Positions 19,151-25,468 of a stretch of 53,060 nt of DNA are shown here, piece after piece. A program made the position numbers and the translations under genes. How positions within the stretch are numbered: the first letter of the stretch is position 1; each line of letters opens with the position of its first letter. The notes under the pieces are model-generated. The model saw only the letters and a list, made by a program, of their open reading frames with translations, was not told the origin of the DNA and ran no database searches. The stretch is taken from assembly GCA_021153165.1 (NCBI GenBank), contig JAGKTZ010000004.1, forward strand, positions 1 to 53,060, written 5' to 3'. The stretch is from Prevotellaceae bacterium. GTDB taxonomy: Bacteria; Bacteroidota; Bacteroidia; Bacteroidales; Bacteroidaceae.

Positions 19151-20050
19151 TTACGTCCGATTCTTATTGCGCGGGAAGTAGGTCAATACTTGCTCCTTCA
19201 AATAGGCGCGGTTGATGTGTGTATAGATTTCCGTCGTACCAATACTCTCGTGGCCCAGCATCGCCTGGATGGCACGCAGATTCGCTCCACCCTCGAGCAT
19301 ATGTGTGGCAAAGGTGTGACGAAACGTATGCGGGCTGATGTTTTTTGTAATGCCGGCGCGCTCTACATACATCTTGATGTTGTGAAAGACTGTGATGCGC
19401 GACAGATGCTTCTTGCGCCGGTGACTCAAGAAGACATAATCCTCCTCGCCCGGCTTGATATCCATCTCACTCCTTTCCTGCAACCAAATTTCCAACAGTT
19501 CGACCATCCTTTCACTCATCGGCACCAAACGTTGCTTTGACCCCTTGCCACGTACCCTCATATAACCATCTTTCAGAGAAAGGTCGGAGATACAAAGCTC
19601 GCACAATTCACTCACGCGCAGTCCGCAACTATACAGCAGCTCTATTATGGTGTAGTCGCGCCGTTCTTCAGGCAAACTTTGGTCTATTGTCGACTCAATG
19701 GCCTCTATCTCCTCAGCCGTCAATACCTCAGGCAGATGAGCGCCAACCTTGGGAGATTCGAGCAGTTCCGTTGGGTCTTGTTCAATATATCCCTCGACCA
19801 ACAAAAAGTAGTACAGCGAGCGCACACCGGACAGGATGCGGGCAATAGAGCGCGGCGAGATGCTCATATCATACAACGTGCTGGCGAAACGGTGCAAATC
19901 GTCGAGCACAACATCCTGGGGATGGATGCCCTCGTCCGAGAGCCATTCCAAAAAACGTGAGACATCGCGCGTGTAAGCATCCAGCGTATTGTCCGACAGA
20001 CTACGCTCGAAGTAGATATAGTTGCGGTATTTTTCTAAAAGGTTTTCCAT
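19151..20050 (-). CDS. xerD: Tyrosine recombinase XerD-type
   Basis: Site-specific recombinase, expected to resolve chromosome dimers at dif. At 299 residues it has normal Xer length. The N-terminal SAM-like DNA-binding domain covers about 1-90. The catalytic domain carries Arg145 (CGLRVSEL), Lys169 (RGKGSKQR), His241 and Arg244 (HTFRHTFATHML), His267 (LGHESI) and the nucleophile Tyr276 (TEIYTH), so the full active site is present. It is divergent from aroQ, the conserved Bacteroidetes arrangement, which supports the housekeeping role over a mobile-element integrase. The start is the ATG at 20050; a TATCTTTG promoter lies at 20218-20225. Confidence 0.93.
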   Translation of the reverse strand: MENLLEKYRNYIYFERSLSDNTLDAYTRDVSRFLEWLSDEGIHPQDVVLDDLHRFASTLYDMSISPRSIARILSGVRSLYYFLLVEGYIEQDPTELLESPKVGAHLPEVLTAEEIEAIESTIDQSLPEERRDYTIIELLYSCGLRVSELCELCISDLSLKDGYMRVRGKGSKQRLVPMSERMVELLEIWLQERSEMDIKPGEEDYVFLSHRRKKHLSRITVFHNIKMYVERAGITKNISPHTFRHTFATHMLEGGANLRAIQAMLGHESIGTTEIYTHINRAYLKEQVLTYFPRNKNRT

Positions 20051-20066
20051 AAAAAGAAAAAAGCAT

Positions 20067-20074
20067 TACCTTTG
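20067..20074 (+). promoter_or_regulatory. Candidate forward -7 element in the xerD-aroQ gap
   Basis: TACCTTTG matches TAnnTTTG on the plus strand and overlaps the first copy of a 36-nt direct repeat. If used, it would give a leader of about 320 nt for aroQ. Confidence 0.4.
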
Positions 20075-20106
20075 TGCCTACAAGCCCTGACAATATGTCG
20101 AGCAGG
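20071..20106. repeat. 36-nt direct repeat, copy 1
   Basis: Begins TTTGTGCCTACAAGCCCTGA and ends GTCGAGCAGG. The second copy at 20135-20170 differs at two positions. The 28-nt interval between them and the divergent xerD/aroQ context suggest a duplicated control or RNA element. CCCTG near the middle and CAGGG at the end of copy 2 could pair. Confidence 0.85.
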
Positions 20107-20134
20107 AGATATAACTTTTTGAAAAGCCCAGATA

Positions 20135-20170
20135 TTTGTGCCTACAAGCCCTGACGAAATGTCGAGCAGG
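20135..20170. repeat. 36-nt direct repeat, copy 2
   Basis: Second copy of the 36-nt repeat at 20071-20106, with two substitutions in the middle (ACGAAATG for ACAATATG). It is preceded by GATA, so the exact TAnnTTTG of copy 1 is lost. Confidence 0.85.
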
Positions 20171-20217
20171 GTAGGAGAAAAGGCTACAAAATTCGGTACT
20201 TGGCGAATTAGACCAAG

Positions 20218-20225
20218 CAAAGATA
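20218..20225 (-). promoter_or_regulatory. -7 element for xerD
   Basis: TATCTTTG on the minus strand. The resulting leader (about 165 nt) would contain both 36-nt repeats in antisense orientation. Confidence 0.5.
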
Positions 20226-20397
20226 TAAACAAACGAGCGAGAAATATGAAGTTTACTTCGGATTTTTCACAGCGAGTGCCCAAAATCTTCAAGATTTATC
20301 TCAAAGTTAGAAAAAAGTTTAGCATACTTCCCACGAGGTGACGGAATATTTCTCTGCCCCTTGATATTATTCATACGCAATGTAATTTTATCGAAAT

Positions 20398-20826
20398 ATG
20401 AAGATACTTATTCTCAACGGCCCCAATTTGCAGCGACTCGGCACCCGTGAGCCGAGCGTCTATGGTACGACCACGATGCAGGAATGTCTTGCAGCGCTTG
20501 CAGCACAATACACCGATGTGGAATTTGACTACTACCAGAGTCACGTCGAAGGACATCTGATTGAACAACTCTACCGCGCCGACGAAGCAGGCTTTGATGG
20601 CGTCGTACTCAATGCCGGCGCCTACACACATACCTCCATCGCCTTGCTCGACGCCATTCGCGCCATCTCCGTACCCGTCGTCGAAGTGCATCTGAGCAAC
20701 GTCCACAGCCGCGAACCCTTTCGCCATCACAGCATGATCTCTGCTGCGTGTGCTGGCGTGATTTGCGGATTTGGTATAGATGTTTACCGCCTGGGCGTAG
20801 AGGCTTTGCTTGGTAGAATGAAGTAA
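20398..20826 (+). CDS. aroQ: Type II 3-dehydroquinate dehydratase
   Basis: Catalyses dehydration of 3-dehydroquinate to 3-dehydroshikimate, the third step of the shikimate pathway, in the cytoplasm as a dodecamer. The 142-residue length is typical. Motifs: GPNLQRLGTREPSVYG with catalytic-loop Arg17 and Tyr22, NAGAYTHTS at 72-80, and EVHLSNVHSREPFR with His98. It is divergent from xerD and followed 37 bp later by an O-methyltransferase gene, probably in one transcript. Confidence 0.96.
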   Translation: MKILILNGPNLQRLGTREPSVYGTTTMQECLAALAAQYTDVEFDYYQSHVEGHLIEQLYRADEAGFDGVVLNAGAYTHTSIALLDAIRAISVPVVEVHLSNVHSREPFRHHSMISAACAGVICGFGIDVYRLGVEALLGRMK

Positions 20827-20863
20827 AGTAAAATCTGAACTATTAGTAACATCCTGTCACTTT

Positions 20864-21499
20864 ATGCAAGAAAAGCTCGACGAATACATATTGTCGCACA
20901 TTTCGCCCGAGGACGACTACCTCTACCGTCTCTATCGCGCCACACAGATCCACTTGTTGCGTCCACGCATGGCTTCGGGGCATCTGCAGGGTCAACTTCT
21001 GCGCATGCTCTGCCAGATGATACGTCCGCAACGTGTGCTCGAGATTGGCACCTACTCCGGCTACTCTGCACTATCTATGGCTTCGGGGATGGGAAAGGGT
21101 ACCGAACTCGTCACCTTCGAGATCAACGACGAACAAGAGGACTTCACCCGCCCCTGGCTCGAGGGCTCGCCCTTTCCGCCCAAGATCAATATGGTCGTAG
21201 GCGACATCTTCTCTATCCTGCCAGAGATGGAGGGAAAATTTGACCTCGTCTTCATCGATGCCAACAAGCGCCAGTATTGCGAATACCTGGACCTGGTGCT
21301 ACCACACCTCAATAGCGGCGCATATATCATAGCCGACAATACATTGTGGGACGGCCACGTCGTCGATCCCGCCTACGACAATGATCCGCAGACTCAGGGT
21401 GTGCGCGCCTTCAATGATCGCATCGCCACAGATCCACAGTTCGAGAACATTATCCTACCGCTGCGCGACGGCCTCACTATTGTGAGATGGTTGAAGTAA
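20864..21499 (+). CDS. SAM-dependent O-methyltransferase (COMT-like, class I)
   Basis: A 211-residue cytosolic methyltransferase of the caffeoyl-CoA/catechol O-methyltransferase-like family. Motif I is VLEIGTYSGYSALSMA (about 59-74). The metal/substrate strand is DLVFIDANKRQYCEYLD, and DNTLWDG and the terminal GLTIVRWLK match the family. The natural substrate is not known for bacterial members of this type. It follows aroQ by 37 bp, so co-transcription is likely. Confidence 0.92.
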   Translation: MQEKLDEYILSHISPEDDYLYRLYRATQIHLLRPRMASGHLQGQLLRMLCQMIRPQRVLEIGTYSGYSALSMASGMGKGTELVTFEINDEQEDFTRPWLEGSPFPPKINMVVGDIFSILPEMEGKFDLVFIDANKRQYCEYLDLVLPHLNSGAYIIADNTLWDGHVVDPAYDNDPQTQGVRAFNDRIATDPQFENIILPLRDGLTIVRWLK

Positions 21500-21545
21500 A
21501 GGTTTTTTCGTGTTTTTCTACTTACAAAGCAACGTATACGACGCA

Positions 21546-21777
21546 ATGAGGATACTCTGTACTTTATTTTTCCTCCTGCTATTGATCTCCTGTCGACAGG
21601 CCCGCCCACTGGATCGACGCCTATAGTCCCGAGGGCGAAGTCATGTCCACACCGCCCTATCACCTGCCCGCCTTGCCCTCGCTCTATCTGCTCGACGCCG
21701 AAAAGCATGTATTGTTGCTCGACGCCTCGGTGGCAGAATTGTTGCAATATCTGACTGCGCATTTGCCACAGCAGTAG
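21546..21777 (+). pseudogene. Remnant of a thioredoxin-fold lipoprotein gene (internal deletion and frameshift)
   Basis: An ATG at 21546 starts a perfect lipoprotein signal (MRILCTLFFLLLLISC), but this frame stops after 26 codons at TAG. From about 21606 another frame reads HWIDAYSPEGEVMS, then LPALPSLYLLDAEKHVLLLD up to a TAG at 21777. That matches the last part of thioredoxin/DUF5106-like proteins, in which a cis-Pro-like 'PSLYLLD' strand precedes the end. The start and end of one gene appear joined by a large out-of-frame deletion. Both halves are read directly; the family assignment is from memory of these proteins. Confidence 0.7.
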
Positions 21778-21839
21778 GCCCGCCACCAATGTGCCGTGTG
21801 TGGTGCAAAGTGTGTGCAGGTTTTGAAAAAAGATGAATA

Positions 21840-21873
21840 TTTGTGCGTATTGTTCAAAAAATATGTACTTTTG
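21840..21873 (+). promoter_or_regulatory. Promoter of the small secreted-protein array
   Basis: TTTG at 21840-21843 and an exact -7 TACTTTTG at 21866-21873 lie 38 nt before the ATG at 21912. Confidence 0.55.
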
Positions 21874-21911
21874 TCCAAAATAGCGTTTAACCCTTAAATC
21901 TCAAAGATATT

Positions 21912-22346
21912 ATGAAGCGTATTCTTCTCCTTTTTACCCTCCTTTTGACATTGGCAGGTGCAAGTTATGCACAAGTTTATTACAAATGTACTGGTCAGAA
22001 TGTACGTGTACGTACGGCGCCCAGTTTGAAATCCGGCATCGTGCAGTACAGTGGTGCTTATGGCAGTGAAGGTCCTGCTATGTTGGATAAGGGAGAGATT
22101 GTGCGTAGCCTTGGTGTGCAGCGCAATGGCTTTGCTAAAGTGGCATATACCGGCACTTATAATTTGTGGGAATGGGGATGGGTGTCGTTGCAATATTTGG
22201 TGCGTGCACAGCGCTGTAGCAATTGTGGTGGCAAGGGCTACTTCAATCAGCGTTGTCCCGAATGTGATGGCGCAGGTGTACATGCTTGCTGCGATTTTAC
22301 AGGCAAGAAACGTTGCAACAGATGCTATGGTGTAGGATATAAATAG
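21912..22346 (+). CDS. Secreted SH3-like protein with DnaJ-type zinc-finger tail
   Basis: 144 residues. A signal peptide ends at ASYAQ (about 21). Residues 22-95 form a bacterial SH3-like module (VRVRTAPSLKSGIVQY ... GWVSLQYL). The tail has CxxCxGxG motifs (CSNCGGKG, CPECDGAG, CNRCYGVG) like the zinc-binding repeats of DnaJ. The combination suggests an exported, metal-binding adhesion or peptidoglycan-binding protein, but the function is unknown. It is the first gene in an alternating array: the SH3 family recurs at 22957 and 24239, and the next gene's family at 23535. Confidence 0.85.
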   Translation: MKRILLLFTLLLTLAGASYAQVYYKCTGQNVRVRTAPSLKSGIVQYSGAYGSEGPAMLDKGEIVRSLGVQRNGFAKVAYTGTYNLWEWGWVSLQYLVRAQRCSNCGGKGYFNQRCPECDGAGVHACCDFTGKKRCNRCYGVGYK

Positions 22347-22371
22347 TTGAATTGAAAAAAAGTAATAGAGT

Positions 22372-22911
22372 ATGAAAAGATTTTTATCCTTTTTCGTTAT
22401 GCTGGTGTTGACCCTGGGCGCAATGGCTCAGACTCAGCACATGAAGTTTATGGGCATTCCCCTGAATGGTACTATCAGCGCCTTTCATCAGAAGTTGGTG
22501 GCGAAGGGGTGTAAACATGATGTAGAGGTAAGTAATGCCGTAGGAGCTGGTAGTAGAGTTTTTGCCGGCACATTCTTTGGTGAGAAAGCAGATATATATG
22601 TTTATTATAACGCGAAGACTAAAGTTGTCTATCGTGCAAAGGCATGTATTAAGCGGAGTTCTGAAGATAATATTATTCGGAAATATAATGAAGTGAAGTC
22701 TGCATTGGAAGAGAAATATCCCGATGCGTATATGAGCGAAGACGAGCATAATGGGTATGATTCTATGGTTTTTTATACCAGCCAAGGTTGGATAGATTTG
22801 TATGTGAGCAAGCATGATGGCTATTCAGAAACTCCATATTCACTCCACATAGACTATATCGATGATGTAAACTTTAAAAAGAATGAAAACTCTAAGATGA
22901 ACGACTTGTAG
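22372..22911 (+). CDS. Small exported protein of unknown function, array family B, copy 1
   Basis: 179 residues with a signal peptide ending at GAMAQ (about 20). The mature protein begins TQHMKFMGIPLNGTISAFHQKLVAKGCK and includes a helical segment IIRKYNEVKSALEEKYPDA. It is a close paralog of the protein at 23535-24071; the first 40 mature residues are identical. There is no catalytic motif I can name. It sits 25 bp after the preceding SH3/zinc gene, so one operon is likely. Confidence 0.82.
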   Translation: MKRFLSFFVMLVLTLGAMAQTQHMKFMGIPLNGTISAFHQKLVAKGCKHDVEVSNAVGAGSRVFAGTFFGEKADIYVYYNAKTKVVYRAKACIKRSSEDNIIRKYNEVKSALEEKYPDAYMSEDEHNGYDSMVFYTSQGWIDLYVSKHDGYSETPYSLHIDYIDDVNFKKNENSKMNDL

Positions 22912-22956
22912 TCCGTATCTGTGAATGAAAATAGTAACCTATTAAATAAAAAAGAA

Positions 22957-23514
22957 ATGAAAAGTATTAAATTGCTCCTGATTGCAGCGATCGCACTCTG
23001 TATCGCGGCTTGTGGTGAAAAGAAGAATGCAGAAACAGCTCCTGCTGAAAGTGCTGACACAACAAATGTCGTGGCAGCTGATACAGTGGTCGCTGATACT
23101 GTGGCTGTGGAAGAGGAAGCAGAACCAGCATTTGAGGCTGGTGTCTATAAATGTACTGGCGACAGAGTGCGTGTGCGCAAAGCCCCCAATACGGAATCGG
23201 GTATGGTATACTACGATGGCGGTGGCGAATGGGAAGGCCCTGTTTATTTGGACAAGGGCGATTGTGTTACCTGCAAGGGCGAAGTGGAAAATGGCTTTGC
23301 CAAAGTATATTGTAAGCACATCTCTGGTGCTTGGACATCTGGCTGGACTTCTGTACAGTTCTTGACCAAGGCCGCGAAGTGTGGCAAATGTGGCGGAAAG
23401 GGTTATCTGAACCAACCATGTATGGAGTGCGAAGGCTACGGTTGCTGTTTCTGTGCACCTGGCACTGATGGAAAGCAAGTTTGTACGACTTGCGGTGGCT
23501 ATGGCTATAAATAA
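22957..23514 (+). CDS. SH3-like lipoprotein with DnaJ-type zinc-finger tail
   Basis: 185 residues from the chosen ATG; an upstream in-frame GTG at 22921 is less likely because it would add 12 residues before the signal. The lipobox CIAACG puts the lipidated Cys at about residue 19. An acidic, Thr/Val-rich linker follows (about 20-62), then an SH3-like module (CTGDRVRVRKAPNTESGMVYYDGG ... GWTSVQFL) and CxxCxGxG motifs (CGKCGGKG, CMECEGYG, CTTCGGYG). It is a lipid-anchored sibling of the protein at 21912. The gene order repeats the SH3/family-B pair. Confidence 0.85.
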   Translation: MKSIKLLLIAAIALCIAACGEKKNAETAPAESADTTNVVAADTVVADTVAVEEEAEPAFEAGVYKCTGDRVRVRKAPNTESGMVYYDGGGEWEGPVYLDKGDCVTCKGEVENGFAKVYCKHISGAWTSGWTSVQFLTKAAKCGKCGGKGYLNQPCMECEGYGCCFCAPGTDGKQVCTTCGGYGYK

Positions 23515-23534
23515 TTAGATTTACTGGTGCTGAT

Positions 23535-24071
23535 ATGAAAAGATTTTTTTTACTTTTAATCATGCTGGTTATGACCCTGGGCATGATGGCTCAGACTCAG
23601 CACATGAAGTTTATGGGCATACCTCTGAATGGTACTATCAGCGCCTTTCATCAGAAATTGGTGGCAAAGGGGTGTAAGCATGATGTGAAGAGGAGCAAAG
23701 CCGTTGGTGTTGGTTGTAGAACTTTTACTGGCACATTCTTTGGCGAGGAGGCTATTATTTTTGTTTATTATAATGCGAAGACAAAAGTGGTCTATCGTGC
23801 AAAGGCATGTATTGAAAGACGTGATGAGGAAGATATTATTCGGAAATATGATGAAGTAAAATCTGCGCTGGAAGAGAAATATCCCGATGCAAACATAACT
23901 AAGGGTGAGTATGATGGGTATAAGTCGATTGGTTTTTATACGGTTCAAGGTGCGATTGGTTTGTATGTGACGAGGAGTGATAATTACTCCTATGACTATG
24001 CCCTCCACATAGACTATTTCGATGATGCGAATGACAAAAAGAATGAAAACTCCAAGATGAACGACTTGTAG
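23535..24071 (+). CDS. Small exported protein of unknown function, array family B, copy 2
   Basis: 178 residues, signal peptide ending at MMAQ (about 20). A paralog of 22372-22911 with long identical stretches (HMKFMGIPLNGTISAFHQ, YNAKTKVVYRAKACI) and the same end (NENSKMNDL). DNA identity is also high at the 5' part and at the stop codon (GACTTGTAGTCCGTATCTG), which marks a recent tandem duplication of the SH3/family-B pair. The 24072-24238 gap that follows holds no clear gene. Confidence 0.82.
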   Translation: MKRFFLLLIMLVMTLGMMAQTQHMKFMGIPLNGTISAFHQKLVAKGCKHDVKRSKAVGVGCRTFTGTFFGEEAIIFVYYNAKTKVVYRAKACIERRDEEDIIRKYDEVKSALEEKYPDANITKGEYDGYKSIGFYTVQGAIGLYVTRSDNYSYDYALHIDYFDDANDKKNENSKMNDL

Positions 24072-24238
24072 TCCGTATCTGCGGTGATATGATAGCGGAG
24101 AGGCTGAATGTAGTGGCTTTTGCTATGAGCTGGCGGGTAAGGATGCTGTCGTGCTCGGTTGAGCAAATGCGATGAGGTGCAGATGCTGAAACTCGAGAGA
24201 TTAACATCATGTTGTTTACTATGAATTTAACTATAAAT

Positions 24239-24778
24239 ATGAAAAGGTATTTTTTCCTCCTGGTTATCCTTTTTAGTTTGGCTGGTGCAGCTTTTGCACA
24301 AGTGTATTATTGTACTGGCGACAAAGTACGTGTGCGCAATGCGCCCAGCTTGAAATCGGGCATGGTGAAGTATTATAGTTACTATGGTTCGGGCGGTCCC
24401 GTGTATTTGTACAAGGGGATGCGTGTACGCAGTGAAGGCGTGCATCGCAATGGGTTCACCAAGGTGAGTTGCATCGACGGCAATGCTTGGTGCACCACTG
24501 GATGGGTAGCCTCGGAATACTTGCGTGGCAATCAGTACTCGGCTCCTCGTGCCAAGGACTACTTTCACTGTACTGGCGACAAAGTTCGTGTGCGCAATGC
24601 GCCCAGTCTGAACTCGGGGATGGTGCAGTATTACAACGGTGCGGGCGCTGTGTATCTGTATAAGGGTATGCGCGTGCGCAACCTCGGCGTGAGGCGTAAT
24701 GGTTTCATCAAAGTGAGCTGCTACGACGGCTCTACTTGGTGTACCGATGGCTGGGTGTCGGCGGATTATCTCAGATAA
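24239..24778 (+). CDS. Secreted protein with two SH3-like modules
   Basis: 179 residues from the ATG at 24239, which gives a clean signal peptide (MKRYFFLLVILFSLAGAAFAQ); the frame is open from 24209. Two tandem SH3-like modules each start CTGDKVRVRNAPSL (about 24 and 108) and end GWVASEYL or GWVSADYL. The zinc-finger tail found in the siblings is missing, and a second SH3 module takes its place. Last gene of the array, before a strong terminator. Confidence 0.85.
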   Translation: MKRYFFLLVILFSLAGAAFAQVYYCTGDKVRVRNAPSLKSGMVKYYSYYGSGGPVYLYKGMRVRSEGVHRNGFTKVSCIDGNAWCTTGWVASEYLRGNQYSAPRAKDYFHCTGDKVRVRNAPSLNSGMVQYYNGAGAVYLYKGMRVRNLGVRRNGFIKVSCYDGSTWCTDGWVSADYLR

Positions 24779-24819
24779 AGGGCGAAGCGTATAGATACTT
24801 CGTCTAAATAGATTTATTG

Positions 24820-24856
24820 CGCACAGATTGGTGGATAGCCAATCTGTGCGTTTGTC
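24820..24856 (+). terminator. Terminator ending the small secreted-protein array
   Basis: CGCACAGATTGG and CCAATCTGTGCG form a perfect 12-bp stem with a 7-nt loop, followed by TTTGTCTT. It lies about 40 bp after the stop codon. Confidence 0.85.
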
Positions 24857-24900
24857 TTGTAGTTTCGGCTATTCGATACTATAGAAATGTAGCTTCTGTA

Positions 24901-25257
24901 TTTGTCAAAATTTTCCGCATTTTCAGAGGGCGAGAATCGCTTAAAATCAACCGCGCGTACCTTTGGTCGCAAATACGGCATTCTGGCGAGGTCAAAAATC
25001 AAGGTTTTTTGCATTGAAAATGAAAAAACTTAGGGTTTTTCAGTGAATTGTATGAAAAAGCAAGGCTGATTTGATGAAATTGAGTGCTGAAAAAAACGAA
25101 AAAAGTCCAGGGCTTGTGCAAAAAAGGTTAGACCTTTTTCAAAAAACATTAGACCTTTTTAGGACAAAGTCTAACTTTTTTCAAACAAGGCTTGATGTAG
25201 TGTCTGCGCCATCTTCTATTTCGTCAAATGCATTTGTCAAAATTTTTCGCATTTTTT
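24901..25257 (+). repeat. Interspersed 358-bp-type element, copy R1 (357 bp)
   Basis: The direct terminal repeats start TTTGTCAAAATTTT at 24901 and 25233. Inside, in order: a conserved left box (GAGAATCGCTTAAAATCAA, then TTTGGTCGCAAATACG) ending GCGAGGTCAAAAATCAAGG, then a 21-nt array at 25098-25181 with four units. The open frame at 25071-25361 runs through it, but I do not regard it as a protein gene. It lies between a terminator and the promoter of the next operon. Confidence 0.85.
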
Positions 25258-25393
25258 ATGCTCTGCAAGACAGGTCGCGCCGTGTCTGCTTTTTTCGTAA
25301 TCAAAAGTCAGAAGAAAGTGGCAGAATCCGCCGAAATGTGAACTTTCCTAAAAAAACGTAGGCAAAACGCTTTACCCAATAAGGGTATTTGTG

Positions 25394-25401
25394 TATTTTT
25401 G
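25394..25401 (+). promoter_or_regulatory. -7 promoter element for the Oar-like receptor operon
   Basis: TATTTTTG is an exact TAnnTTTG match, about 70 nt before the ATG. A TTTA at about 25371 is a weak -33 candidate. Confidence 0.55.
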
Positions 25402-25468
25402 CAGTTGAAATATTTTTATTAACTTTCCCGTAGTGGGAATAAAACGTTTTATTACTAACCAAAATCTT

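Noticed and set aside
19073..19540. 155-codon plus-strand frame across xerD
   Set aside because: Complement of the xerD catalytic domain; starts inside the terminator.
20071..20170. CRISPR array candidate (36-nt repeats, 28-nt spacer)
   Set aside because: Only two repeats, no cas genes in the window, and the copies overlap a promoter and leader region.
25071..25361. A 96-codon open frame in element R1, and its counterpart at 49704-50054 in R4
   Set aside because: They share heptads because the DNA repeats are shared. Starts differ, ends differ, R2 and R3 do not keep them open, and no signal or domain is present. The DNA, not a protein, appears conserved.
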